Positions 1-5,988 of a stretch of 8,280 nt of DNA are shown here, one piece after another. Source of the stretch: Balneola sp. (lineage in GTDB: Bacteria > Bacteroidota > Rhodothermia > Balneolales > Balneolaceae). Each line of letters starts with the position of its first letter. Position 1 is the stretch's first letter. Location: assembly GCA_002730655.1 (NCBI GenBank), contig PCAT01000045.1:1-8280 (forward strand). The letters are read 5' to 3'. Below the pieces are notes generated by a model. That model was not told the DNA's origin. It made no database searches and worked only from the letters and a program-made list of their open reading frames with translations. The position numbers and the translations under genes are program-made.

Positions 1-189
1 GAAAGAGCATACAAAAAGGCTATTGCAGAGGACTATTTTGGAACGGATGATGCTTCACTGGTGGAACGGATAGGAGGGAAGGTTAAAGTCATTGCAGGTG
101 ATAGAAGAAACTTAAAGATCACTTTTCCCATAGACTTACGAGTTGCTGAAATGATTTTGGAAGAAGGATCATTTGACGTGCCACAGTAG
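1..189 (+). CDS. ispD: 2-C-methyl-D-erythritol 4-phosphate cytidylyltransferase, C-terminal part (5' truncated)
   Basis: The frame is open from the first base and ends at TAG 187-189, giving the last 62 residues of a protein whose start lies left of the window. The visible part has the IspD C-terminal signature: TDDASLVE, then VKVIAGDRRNLKIT, then the FPIDLRVAE helix. IspD is the cytosolic enzyme that joins CTP and 2-C-methyl-D-erythritol 4-phosphate to make CDP-methylerythritol in the MEP isoprenoid pathway. In the family the DDAS segment and the NLKIT segment belong to the active-site end of the nucleotide-binding fold. The N-terminal CTP-binding loop is not visible. The next gene is ispF, the usual partner, only 2 nt downstream, so the two are almost certainly co-transcribed. 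An IspDF fusion is excluded here by the stop codon. Confidence 0.9.
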   Translation, partial: ERAYKKAIAEDYFGTDDASLVERIGGKVKVIAGDRRNLKITFPIDLRVAEMILEEGSFDVPQ

Positions 190-191
190 TT

Positions 192-674
192 ATGGATATT
201 CGAGTTGGCTTTGGGTATGATGTTCACAGATGGTCGGCGGACCGCCCGCTGATATTAGGAGGGATTACAATAGCTCATGAAATGGGTTTATATGGACATT
301 CAGACGCAGATATACTTTTGCATGCCATTACCGATGCCTTACTAGGGGCATTAGCTTTGGGAGATATTGGCACTCATTTTCCGGACACTGATCCAACTTA
401 CAGGGGTGCTGACAGTGTGTACTTCTTGACAAAAGCGTACGAGTTAGTTGGTCATGAGGGCTATAATCTAGGAAATATTGACGCTACTATAGTAATGGAA
501 CGCCCAAAGTTATTACCTTTTATACCATCTATACGAGGGCGCATTGCTTCTATTCTTTCTGTGGAATTAGATCAAATATCGATTAAAGCTACAACTTCAG
601 AACGAATGGGTTTTATTGGACGAGATGAAGGTGCAGCAGTAATGGCCACCGTTTTAATAAAGAAGAACATTTAA
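192..674 (+). CDS. ispF: 2-C-methyl-D-erythritol 2,4-cyclodiphosphate synthase
   Basis: Complete 160-residue protein, the normal length for IspF. The enzyme cyclises CDP-methylerythritol 2-phosphate to methylerythritol cyclodiphosphate with release of CMP; the family works as a cytosolic homotrimer. The metal ligands are visible: D10 and H12 in GYDVH, and H44 after the HSDAD motif (36-40). The conserved GDIGTHFPDTD stretch lies at 57-67, and the C-terminal ATTSERMGFIGRDEG motif (133-147), which forms part of the nucleotide pocket, is intact. The ATG at 192 is chosen because it puts the family N-terminus (RVGFGYDVH) four residues in. It sits 2 nt after the ispD stop with no clear Shine-Dalgarno, so translation probably depends on coupling to ispD. 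Nothing is missing or unusual. Confidence 0.97.
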   Translation: MDIRVGFGYDVHRWSADRPLILGGITIAHEMGLYGHSDADILLHAITDALLGALALGDIGTHFPDTDPTYRGADSVYFLTKAYELVGHEGYNLGNIDATIVMERPKLLPFIPSIRGRIASILSVELDQISIKATTSERMGFIGRDEGAAVMATVLIKKNI

Positions 675-728
675 ATCCATTTTCAGTATGGTTTATTGCC
701 GCTGTTCTTCTAGGGAGGGTACGATATA

Positions 729-1427
729 ATGGTAGATATAATTAACACTATTGTCCACTATATTGGTCAAGTATCTCCAATGATGATATATTTAATTTTA
801 TTTTTAGTAGCCTACTTTGAAAATATTGTCCCCCCGATACCTGGTGATGTTATCGTAGCTTTTGGGGGATATCTAATTTCTTTTGGAAGTATAAATAGCC
901 TAAATCTATGGCTGGGAACAGTAATAATGTCAATATTGGGGTTTATGACGATGTACCAAGTGGGCAGTTTCTTAGCAGGGCCGTTGTTTACTTCAACCAA
1001 TATGACTATTCAAAAAGGAAATGGTTTGGAGAATTATTATTCAGATGGATTCACTAGTACTGCTAAGAATACACTAGCGAAACTAATTTTAAGGTTCGCT
1101 AATCCTTCCTATTTACAAGAGGGTAGGCAGTGGATGCATAGTTACGGGCAGTGGGTAGTGGTAAGCAACCGATTTCTAGCAGGAACTAGATCTGTTATAG
1201 CTTTGATTGCAGGGGCTAGTAAACTCTCCATTTGGCCGACTGTATTCAGTGCCGCTATTAGTTCAATGTTGTGGAATGGAGTTCTTGTATATGCTGGTTG
1301 GTGGTTGGGTGATAACTGGCGTAGGGTGGGAGTCTATTTGGAAATATATAGTCAGGTTATTTTAATTCTATTGGCCTTCATAGGGCTGATCAGCTTTGTT
1401 TACTTTCGTCGAAAAAGACAGAATTAA
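729..1427 (+). CDS. DedA/VTT-family integral membrane protein
   Basis: Complete 232-residue, strongly hydrophobic protein of the DedA (SNARE-associated/VTT) family. Family hallmarks seen: acidic E31 followed by PPIPGD (35-40), the re-entrant loop motif; GFMTMYQVG (71-79); NRFLAGTRS (147-155) with the conserved Arg and Gly residues; AG at 161-162; W182-N183 and the GWWLGDNWR end of the core (190-198). A further hydrophobic segment at about 207-226 is followed by the basic tail RRKR, as expected for a cytoplasmic C-terminus. Known DedA proteins are inner-membrane proteins linked to undecaprenyl-phosphate or phospholipid translocation, membrane potential and drug tolerance; which lipid this one handles cannot be read from sequence. 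A polar stretch at about 88-118 makes the middle loop longer than in compact DedA proteins. AGGGAGGG (712-719) sits 9 nt before the ATG as a good ribosome binding site. Confidence 0.88.
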   Translation: MVDIINTIVHYIGQVSPMMIYLILFLVAYFENIVPPIPGDVIVAFGGYLISFGSINSLNLWLGTVIMSILGFMTMYQVGSFLAGPLFTSTNMTIQKGNGLENYYSDGFTSTAKNTLAKLILRFANPSYLQEGRQWMHSYGQWVVVSNRFLAGTRSVIALIAGASKLSIWPTVFSAAISSMLWNGVLVYAGWWLGDNWRRVGVYLEIYSQVILILLAFIGLISFVYFRRKRQN

Positions 1428-1533
1428 CATTGGTAAAGTAAATTGGTTTTTTTACTGGGTTATTTAGGATTCCGTCATCGGTTTAATACTTCTTATGTTA
1501 GATAAAAAAGATTAAGTATTTACTAGTTTAGTG

Positions 1534-1562
1534 TTGACAATTCCAACGGTTTGCGGTATTTT
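1534..1562 (+). promoter_or_regulatory. Predicted sigma70-type promoter for the tRNA-tuf (and possibly S10) transcript
   Basis: In the 153-nt gap between the DedA-family gene and the first tRNA there is a perfect -35 box TTGACA (1534-1539), a 17-nt spacer and TATTTT (1557-1562), a 4 of 6 match to TATAAT. The 30 nt upstream of the -35 box are very AT-rich, as in UP elements of stable-RNA promoters. Transcription would start near 1569, leaving a leader of about 12 nt before tRNA-Thr. The position directly before a tRNA operon supports the call. I saw no TAnnTTTG box (the Bacteroidota -7 type) in the gap. The remainder of the gap holds only weak AT inverted repeats and no convincing terminator for the preceding gene. 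Confidence 0.6.
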
Positions 1563-1580
1563 TAATGTCTTTGTAAAAAA

Positions 1581-1653
1581 GCCAGTGTAGCTCAGTTGGT
1601 AGAGCAACGGTTTTGTAAACCGTCGGTCATCGGTTCGAATCCGGTCACTGGCT
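1581..1653 (+). tRNA. tRNA-Thr (anticodon TGT)
   Basis: Full cloverleaf: acceptor GCCAGTG pairs with CACTGGC (1646-1652), discriminator T at 1653. The D-arm is GCTC/GAGC, the anticodon stem ACGGT/ACCGT encloses loop TTTGTAA with anticodon TGT, and the T-arm is ATCGG-TTCGAAT-CCGGT. Length 73 nt. It reads ACA codons and probably other ACN codons by wobble. No CCA is encoded (next bases CGT), so CCA must be added after transcription. It is the first gene of the tRNA-tuf cluster and lies just after the predicted promoter; it corresponds in place to thrU of E. coli. Confidence 0.97.
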
Positions 1654-1689
1654 CGTTCATTGAAAATATTGACATTTAGTAATTTAAGC

Positions 1690-1721
1690 GTAATTGCTTT
1701 GGCAACTCCCGTGCAAATTAC
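1690..1721 (+). other. Possible hairpin in the tRNA-Thr/tRNA-Tyr spacer
   Basis: GTAATTGC (1690-1697) can pair with GCAAATTAC (1713-1721) if one A is bulged, giving an eight-pair stem around a 15-nt loop. It lies in the 74-nt spacer between the first two tRNAs, ending 6 nt before tRNA-Tyr. The other two tRNA spacers are only 11 and 6 nt. The structure could guide processing of the precursor or have no role. The support is base pairing alone. Confidence 0.3.
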
Positions 1722-1727
1722 AAACAT

Positions 1728-1810
1728 GGGGAGATACCAAAGCGGCCAACTGGGGCAGACTGTAAATCTGTTGTCTTACGACTTCGCAGGTTCGAATCCT
1801 GCTCTCCCCA
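1728..1810 (+). tRNA. tRNA-Tyr (anticodon GTA)
   Basis: Class II tRNA of 83 nt. Acceptor GGGGAGA pairs with TCTCCCC (1803-1809), discriminator A at 1810. Anticodon stem GCAGA/TCTGT (one G-T pair) encloses loop CTGTAAA with anticodon GTA. A long variable arm follows, as expected for bacterial tRNA-Tyr, and the T-arm is GCAGG-TTCGAAT-CCTGC. No CCA is encoded (next bases CAC). It decodes UAU and UAC. It is second in the cluster, matching the place of tyrU in the E. coli tufB operon. Confidence 0.97.
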
Positions 1811-1821
1811 CACGCACCCCA

Positions 1822-1894
1822 GCGGGCGTAACTCAATTGGTAGAGTGTCAGCCTTCCAAGCTGAATGTTGCCGGTTCGAACCCGGTCGCCCGCT
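1822..1894 (+). tRNA. tRNA-Gly (anticodon TCC)
   Basis: Cloverleaf of 73 nt. Acceptor GCGGGCG pairs with CGCCCGC (1887-1893), discriminator T at 1894. The D-arm is ACTC/GAGT, the anticodon stem TCAGC/GCTGA encloses loop CTTCCAA with anticodon TCC, and the T-arm is GCCGG-TTCGAAC-CCGGT. It decodes GGA and GGG. The next three bases (1895-1897) are CCA, so the mature 3' end may be encoded here, unlike the other three tRNAs of the cluster; the gene could be drawn to 1897. It starts 11 nt after tRNA-Tyr and corresponds in place to glyT of E. coli. Confidence 0.97.
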
Positions 1895-1900
1895 CCATCG

Positions 1901-1972
<72 letters not shown>

Positions 1973-2017
1973 CATGCAATATAGATTTATAAATCGTTCA
2001 ATTAATACTGATATAAA

Positions 2018-3205
2018 ATGGCAAAAGAGACCTTTCAGCGAACTAAACCCCACGTTAATGTGGGAACGATCGGACACGTAGATCATGGAAAGACTACGTT
2101 AACGGCAGCAATTACCACGGTAATGGCGAAGACCTACGGTGGCGTTGCACAGGCGTTTGATCAGATCGATAATGCACCTGAAGAGCGCGAGCGTGGGATT
2201 ACCATTGCTACAGCTCACGTGGAATATGAATCAGCGGACCGTCATTATGCTCATGTAGATTGTCCAGGTCACGCGGATTATGTAAAGAACATGGTAACTG
2301 GAGCGGCCCAGATGGATGGTGCAATCCTAGTGGTTGCGGCGACAGATGGTCCTATGCCACAGACCCGTGAGCATATTCTACTTGCTCGTCAGGTAGGCGT
2401 GCCGCAGATCGTGGTGTTCATGAACAAGGTTGATTTGGTAGATGACGAGGAGTTACTAGAGCTTGTAGAGCTTGAAGTACGTGAGTTGTTATCCAGCTAT
2501 GAGTTTGATGGTGATGATATTCCTGTGATTCAAGGTTCTGCCTTGGGCGCGCTCAACGGTGAGGCGCAGTGGGAAGAGAAAGTAGTGGAGCTTATTCAAG
2601 CGGTAGATACCACGATTCCTACTCCTGAGCGTGATGTGGATAAGCCATTTTTGATGCCGGTAGAGGATGTATTTTCGATTACGGGTCGTGGTACGGTAGC
2701 TACGGGTAGGATTGAGCGTGGCATCCTTAAGCTCAACGATGAGATAGAGATTGTAGGGATTGTAGAAGATCCTATGAAGAGCGTGGTAACTGGTATTGAG
2801 ATGTTCCGCCGTTTATTGGATCAAGGTCAGGCGGGAGACAATGCAGGTATACTACTCCGAGGTATTGACAAGGAGCAGATTCAGCGAGGAATGGTTCTGT
2901 GCAAGCCAGGTTCAATTAACCCACACAAAAAGTTTGAGTGTGAGGTATACGTATTGAGTAAAGATGAAGGTGGTCGTCACACCCCATTCTTTAAAGGATA
3001 CCGCCCTCAGTTTTACTTCCGTACGACGGATGTGACGGGAGCATGTGAGCTTCCATCAGGAGTTGAGATGGTAATGCCTGGCGACAACGTTAAGTTGAGC
3101 GTAGAGTTAATCCAACCGGTAGCTATGGAAGATGGATTGCGTTTTGCGATTCGCGAAGGTGGCCGTACGGTAGGTGCTGGCGTTGTAACTAAAATTTTAG
3201 ATTAA
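2018..3205 (+). CDS. tuf: Translation elongation factor Tu
   Basis: Complete 395-residue EF-Tu, the cytosolic GTPase that carries aminoacyl-tRNA to the ribosomal A site. All G motifs are intact: G1 GHVDHGKT (19-26), G2 RGITI (59-63) with the switch Thr at 62, G3 DCPGH (81-85) with catalytic His85, G4 NKVD (136-139) and G5 SAL (174-176). The GTPase domain runs to about 205, followed by two beta-barrel domains ending VVTKILD. The N-terminus MAKETFQRTKPHVNVGTIG fixes the ATG. No Shine-Dalgarno precedes it; the 45-nt leader after tRNA-Thr is AT-rich. Codon use differs from the downstream genes: by hand count Glu is GAG in 25 of 34 cases, against 5 of 18 in rpsC, and GC is near 48% in sampled lines. 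This may reflect high expression or a different history. The upstream tRNAs resemble a tufB locus, the downstream rpsJ a tufA locus. Confidence 0.99.
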   Translation: MAKETFQRTKPHVNVGTIGHVDHGKTTLTAAITTVMAKTYGGVAQAFDQIDNAPEERERGITIATAHVEYESADRHYAHVDCPGHADYVKNMVTGAAQMDGAILVVAATDGPMPQTREHILLARQVGVPQIVVFMNKVDLVDDEELLELVELEVRELLSSYEFDGDDIPVIQGSALGALNGEAQWEEKVVELIQAVDTTIPTPERDVDKPFLMPVEDVFSITGRGTVATGRIERGILKLNDEIEIVGIVEDPMKSVVTGIEMFRRLLDQGQAGDNAGILLRGIDKEQIQRGMVLCKPGSINPHKKFECEVYVLSKDEGGRHTPFFKGYRPQFYFRTTDVTGACELPSGVEMVMPGDNVKLSVELIQPVAMEDGLRFAIREGGRTVGAGVVTKILD

Positions 3206-3209
3206 GGAG
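3204..3209 (+). promoter_or_regulatory. Ribosome binding site of rpsJ overlapping the tuf stop codon
   Basis: AAGGAG begins within the tuf TAA stop and lies 9 nt before the GTG start of rpsJ. It supports the GTG start and leaves no room for a separate S10 leader between the two genes, since the whole gap is 13 nt. Confidence 0.75.
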
Positions 3210-3218
3210 TTCTGATCC

Positions 3219-3530
3219 GTGGCAACACAACAAAAAATCAGAATCAAGCTAAAGTCTTATGATCATAATTTGATCGATAAGTCAGCTGAAAAAATTATTC
3301 AAACAGTGAAGTCAACAGGAGCTGTAGTTTCAGGTCCCATCCCACTTCCAACTCGTAAGAATATCATTACCGTGAACAAGTCTGTTTTCGTTGATAAGAA
3401 ATCCCGTGAACAGTTTGAATATCGTTCACACAAACGTCTCATTGATATCCTTTCAACAGGATCTCAAACAGTTGATGCCCTAATGAAATTAGAGCTTCCA
3501 TCTGGTGTTGACGTAGAAATTAAAGTATAA
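3219..3530 (+). CDS. rpsJ: 30S ribosomal protein S10 (NusE)
   Basis: Complete 103-residue S10, the usual length. S10 sits in the head of the 30S subunit and, as NusE, pairs with NusB in transcription antitermination. Recognised by KIRIKLKSYDHNLID (6-20), GPIPLPTRK (39-47), and the SHKRLIDI segment (70-77) of the long ribosome-binding loop, ending with the LPSGVDVEIKV strand. The start is GTG, chosen because it gives the family N-terminus and has AAGGAG at the right distance. As first gene of the S10 block it normally follows a regulatory leader; here it follows tuf by 13 nt, so it probably relies on transcription from upstream. Confidence 0.98.
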   Translation: MATQQKIRIKLKSYDHNLIDKSAEKIIQTVKSTGAVVSGPIPLPTRKNIITVNKSVFVDKKSREQFEYRSHKRLIDILSTGSQTVDALMKLELPSGVDVEIKV

Positions 3531-3547
3531 ACTAAGATTAAGAACCA

Positions 3548-4198
3548 ATGCGTGGTTTAATAGGGAAAAAAATTGGGATGACAAGCCTCTACGATGAGAT
3601 AGGAAGAAGTATACCGGTCACAGTTATCGAAGTTCCAGCCTCTGTTATTACCCAAATCAAAACCGAAGAGTCCGACGGCTATAGTGCGGTTCAACTCGCG
3701 AACTTTAATAAAAAAAGTAAAAGTATTTCTAAATCCGTTCGTGGTCATCTTACGAAAGCAAACGCAGAACAAACTAAATCTATAGTGAAAGAGTTTAGGG
3801 ATTTCATTCTAGAAGGTTTTACGGAAGGGGATGAGCTCACTATAGATGATGTATTCACTGTCGGAGATATTGTTGATGTGGCTGGTATTTCTAAAGGCCG
3901 TGGGTTTTCAGGTGTTATTAAGCGACATAATTTTGGCGGTGTTGGCGATGAAACTCACGGTCAGCACAATCGACTGCGCGCCCCCGGTGCTATTGGTAAT
4001 GCCTCTGATCCATCTCGTGTATTCAAAGGAATGAGAATGGCCGGTCAGTATGGAAATACTCGAGTCAAGGTTAAAAACCTGAGTGTTGCAAAGATTTTAT
4101 CTGATTCTGACATCATGCTAATAACAGGTAGTATACCAGGTCCTAAAGGGAGTTACGTTGAAATTCTCAACAAAACTGTGGAGTTATTTGAATCATGA
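3548..4198 (+). CDS. rplC: 50S ribosomal protein L3
   Basis: Complete 216-residue L3, an early-assembly protein of the large subunit whose long loop reaches towards the peptidyl transferase centre. Seen: N-terminal GLIGKKIGMTSLYDE (3-17), the loop region SKGRGFSGVIKRHNFGG (115-131), and FKGMRMAGQYGN (159-170). Q167 matches the glutamine that PrmB methylates in E. coli L3. The ATG is fixed by the family start MRGLIGKKIGM. No clear Shine-Dalgarno is present in the 17-nt gap after rpsJ. The stop overlaps the rplD start (ATGA, 4195-4198), which suggests coupled translation of L3 and L4. Confidence 0.98.
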   Translation: MRGLIGKKIGMTSLYDEIGRSIPVTVIEVPASVITQIKTEESDGYSAVQLANFNKKSKSISKSVRGHLTKANAEQTKSIVKEFRDFILEGFTEGDELTIDDVFTVGDIVDVAGISKGRGFSGVIKRHNFGGVGDETHGQHNRLRAPGAIGNASDPSRVFKGMRMAGQYGNTRVKVKNLSVAKILSDSDIMLITGSIPGPKGSYVEILNKTVELFES

Positions 4199-4848
4199 AA
4201 GTAAGCATTTATAACACAGATGGTAAAAAAACCAAAAAATCAGCTTTATTGAATGACGATATTTTTGCAATCAATGCAAACGAAGTTGTAGTATACGAAG
4301 ATGTACGAAGAATTATGGCTGCTAAGCGTCAAGGTACGGCAAGTACTAAAGGTCGTTCAGAAGTAACGGGGAGTACTAAAAAATTATATAGACAGAAAGG
4401 TACAGGTAATGCTCGGCGGGGTAGTTTAAAGTCGCCGCTACTTCGTAAGGGGGGTACAGTATTCGGTCCAAAACCTAGAAAGTATACAATCAAGTTGAAC
4501 AAAAAAGTTGTTCAATTAGCACGTAAATCTGCCTTAAGCATGAAGATGGCGTCTGAGAGTATCCTAGTGACCACTGATTTCACTTATGATACTCCTAGTA
4601 CAAAGACTATAATGGACTTGTTGTCTGCTTTCGAGCTGAGCGGTAAAAAAGTGACTATACTAACTGCACAGCAAAATATTAACGTGTTCAAATCTGCACG
4701 TAACATTCCTAGAGTGCAAGTTATGGTGGCCTCTTCTCTTAATACGTACGAAATATTAAACAGTGATATCATTTTAATACAAGAAAGTGCTGTTGGTATT
4801 TTAGAAAATAGTATTCAAACGCAAATTAATGAGGAGGTGACAGTATGA
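4195..4848 (+). CDS. rplD: 50S ribosomal protein L4
   Basis: Complete 217-residue L4, a large-subunit protein whose extended loop lines the exit tunnel constriction with L22. The loop is visible at 62-97 (KKLYRQKGTGNARRG, then SPLLRKGGTVFGPKPRKY). The C-terminal globular part includes a strand-rich domain ending VGILENSIQTQ. In E. coli L4 also represses its own operon through the S10 leader; no room for such a leader exists upstream of rpsJ here, so that control is either absent or located elsewhere. The start overlaps the rplC stop and the end overlaps the rplW start, both as ATGA. The last codons also form the rplW ribosome binding site. Confidence 0.97.
   Translation: MKVSIYNTDGKKTKKSALLNDDIFAINANEVVVYEDVRRIMAAKRQGTASTKGRSEVTGSTKKLYRQKGTGNARRGSLKSPLLRKGGTVFGPKPRKYTIKLNKKVVQLARKSALSMKMASESILVTTDFTYDTPSTKTIMDLLSAFELSGKKVTILTAQQNINVFKSARNIPRVQVMVASSLNTYEILNSDIILIQESAVGILENSIQTQINEEVTV
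4832..4840 (+). promoter_or_regulatory. Perfect Shine-Dalgarno site for rplW inside the rplD end
   Basis: AGGAGGTGA is fully complementary to the 3' end of bacterial 16S rRNA (TCACCTCCT) and lies 4 nt before the rplW ATG. It is encoded by the Glu-Glu-Val-Thr codons near the end of rplD. It is the strongest such site in the window, where several neighbours have weak or no sites. Confidence 0.8.
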
Positions 4849-5135
4849 GCATACTCATTCGACCATTAATAACTGAGAAGTTGAGTCGTATTCAGGATCA
4901 GGAAGGTAAATATACTTTTGAAGTACAGATTGGTGCAACTAAGCCAGAAATAAAAAAAGCCGTTGAAATTCTTTACCCTGGTGTAAAAGTGGCAAAGGTA
5001 AATACACTGATCATGCCATCTAAACCCAAAGGACGGTATACCCGAAGTGGTTTTCAGGGGGGTAGAACTAAAACCTATAAGAAAGCAATTGTCTCAGTAA
5101 AAGATGGCAGCATTGATTTCTTTGAAGAAATTTAA
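4845..5135 (+). CDS. rplW: 50S ribosomal protein L23
   Basis: Complete 96-residue L23, the protein at the tunnel exit that docks trigger factor and the signal recognition particle. Seen: RPLITEK (6-12) at the start; KYTFEVQIGATKPEIKKAVE (22-41), the conserved core; the basic loop KPKGRYTRSGFQGGRTKTYKK (60-80), typical of the bacterial protein; and a short C-terminal strand. The length is normal. The ATG overlaps the rplD stop (ATGA) and is served by a perfect AGGAGGTGA site, so initiation here need not depend on coupling alone. It is followed by rplB after 12 nt. Confidence 0.97.
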   Translation: MSILIRPLITEKLSRIQDQEGKYTFEVQIGATKPEIKKAVEILYPGVKVAKVNTLIMPSKPKGRYTRSGFQGGRTKTYKKAIVSVKDGSIDFFEEI

Positions 5136-5147
5136 TAGAAGCAACTA

Positions 5148-5978
5148 ATGGCTACTAAGAAATTAAAACCAATGACTCCTGGTACGCGACATCGTATCGC
5201 ACCAGTATTTGATGACATAACTACTCGTACTCCGGAACCTTCTTTGACATTAGGGATAGGTAAATCTGGTGGCCGAAATCATCATGGGCGTAAAACTTCA
5301 CGCCATCGTGGTGGTGGGCACAAACGACGTTATAGAATTATTGATTTTAAAAGAAATAAATTCGATATCCCTGCCAAGGTTCAGACGATAGAATATGATC
5401 CCAATAGGACAGCGCGTATTGCGCTTTTGGCATATGCAGATGGAGAAAAGCGTTATATAATTGCACCAAACGGTCTTAAAGTTGGAGATTCTGTTATCTC
5501 TGGTGAACGTGTTGCCCCGGATATGGGTAATGCCCTTCAGTTGAGACATATGCCTCCAGGAACGTTTGTACATGCAGTAGAATTACGTCCAGGTGCTGGT
5601 GCAACAATATGTAGAAGTGCTGGAACTGTGGCTCAGATACTAGGAAAGCAGGATAAATATGTAAGTCTAAAACTTCCCTCCGGTGAAGTACGTATGGTAT
5701 TAGGTACATGTATGGCTACGGTTGGAACGACAAGTAACCCTGATCATATGAATACCACAATTGGAAAGGCAGGACGTAGTAGATGGTTAGGACGTCGTCC
5801 GCAGACACGTGGTGTTGCAATGAACCCTGTAGATCACCCTATGGGTGGTGGTGAAGGCAAGTCATCTGGGGGACATCCTAGATCACCTTGGGGTCAGATG
5901 GCCAAAGGTAAGAAGACAAGAAATCCTAAAAAGATTTCTTCTAAGTACATCATTCGTCGAAGAAAAACTAAGAAATAA
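5148..5978 (+). CDS. rplB: 50S ribosomal protein L2
   Basis: Complete 276-residue L2, which binds 23S rRNA, helps join the subunits and is needed for peptidyl transfer. Seen: N-terminal KPMTPGTRHR (7-16); the RNA-binding stretch SGGRNHHGRKTSRHRGGGHK (40-59); RPGAGATICRSAGT (147-160); GKAGRSRWLGRRPQTRGVAM (206-225); and NPVDHPMGGGEG (226-237). D229 and H230 match the conserved Asp228-His229 of E. coli. M232 replaces the second His of the E. coli DHPH motif, and SSGGHPRS follows; I know this form from Bacteroidota and relatives, and it is the best lineage clue in the window. The C-terminus SKYIIRRRKTKK is intact. The Shine-Dalgarno is weak (AGAAG at most) in the 12-nt gap after rplW. Confidence 0.99.
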   Translation: MATKKLKPMTPGTRHRIAPVFDDITTRTPEPSLTLGIGKSGGRNHHGRKTSRHRGGGHKRRYRIIDFKRNKFDIPAKVQTIEYDPNRTARIALLAYADGEKRYIIAPNGLKVGDSVISGERVAPDMGNALQLRHMPPGTFVHAVELRPGAGATICRSAGTVAQILGKQDKYVSLKLPSGEVRMVLGTCMATVGTTSNPDHMNTTIGKAGRSRWLGRRPQTRGVAMNPVDHPMGGGEGKSSGGHPRSPWGQMAKGKKTRNPKKISSKYIIRRRKTKK

Positions 5979-5988
5979 TCAGTAAGGT

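Noticed and set aside
1437..1456. AGTAAA/TTTACT hairpin with a T-run after the DedA-family gene
   Set aside because: A six-pair AT-only stem whose T-run lies in the loop and stem, not after it, so it is not a convincing intrinsic terminator.
1485..1520. AATACTT/AAGTATT inverted repeat upstream of the promoter
   Set aside because: Seven AT-rich pairs around a 22-nt loop are expected by chance in such a gap; not enough to call an operator.
1544..1613. CAACGGTTT repeated in the promoter spacer and the tRNA-Thr anticodon arm
   Set aside because: Nine bases, two copies only, one fixed by tRNA structure; most likely coincidence.
1669..1696. Second TTGACA as an independent tRNA-Tyr promoter
   Set aside because: The best -10 candidates at 16-17 nt (TAATTG, AATTGC) match the consensus poorly.
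1512..1727. 71-codon - strand reading frame over tRNA-Thr and the promoter
   Set aside because: It is antisense to tRNA-Thr and the predicted promoter, with no ribosome binding site or recognisable domain.
1984..1995. Perfect 12-nt palindrome GATTTATAAATC in the tuf leader
   Set aside because: Very AT-rich and would form at most a four-pair stem; no second copy or known binding motif supports it.
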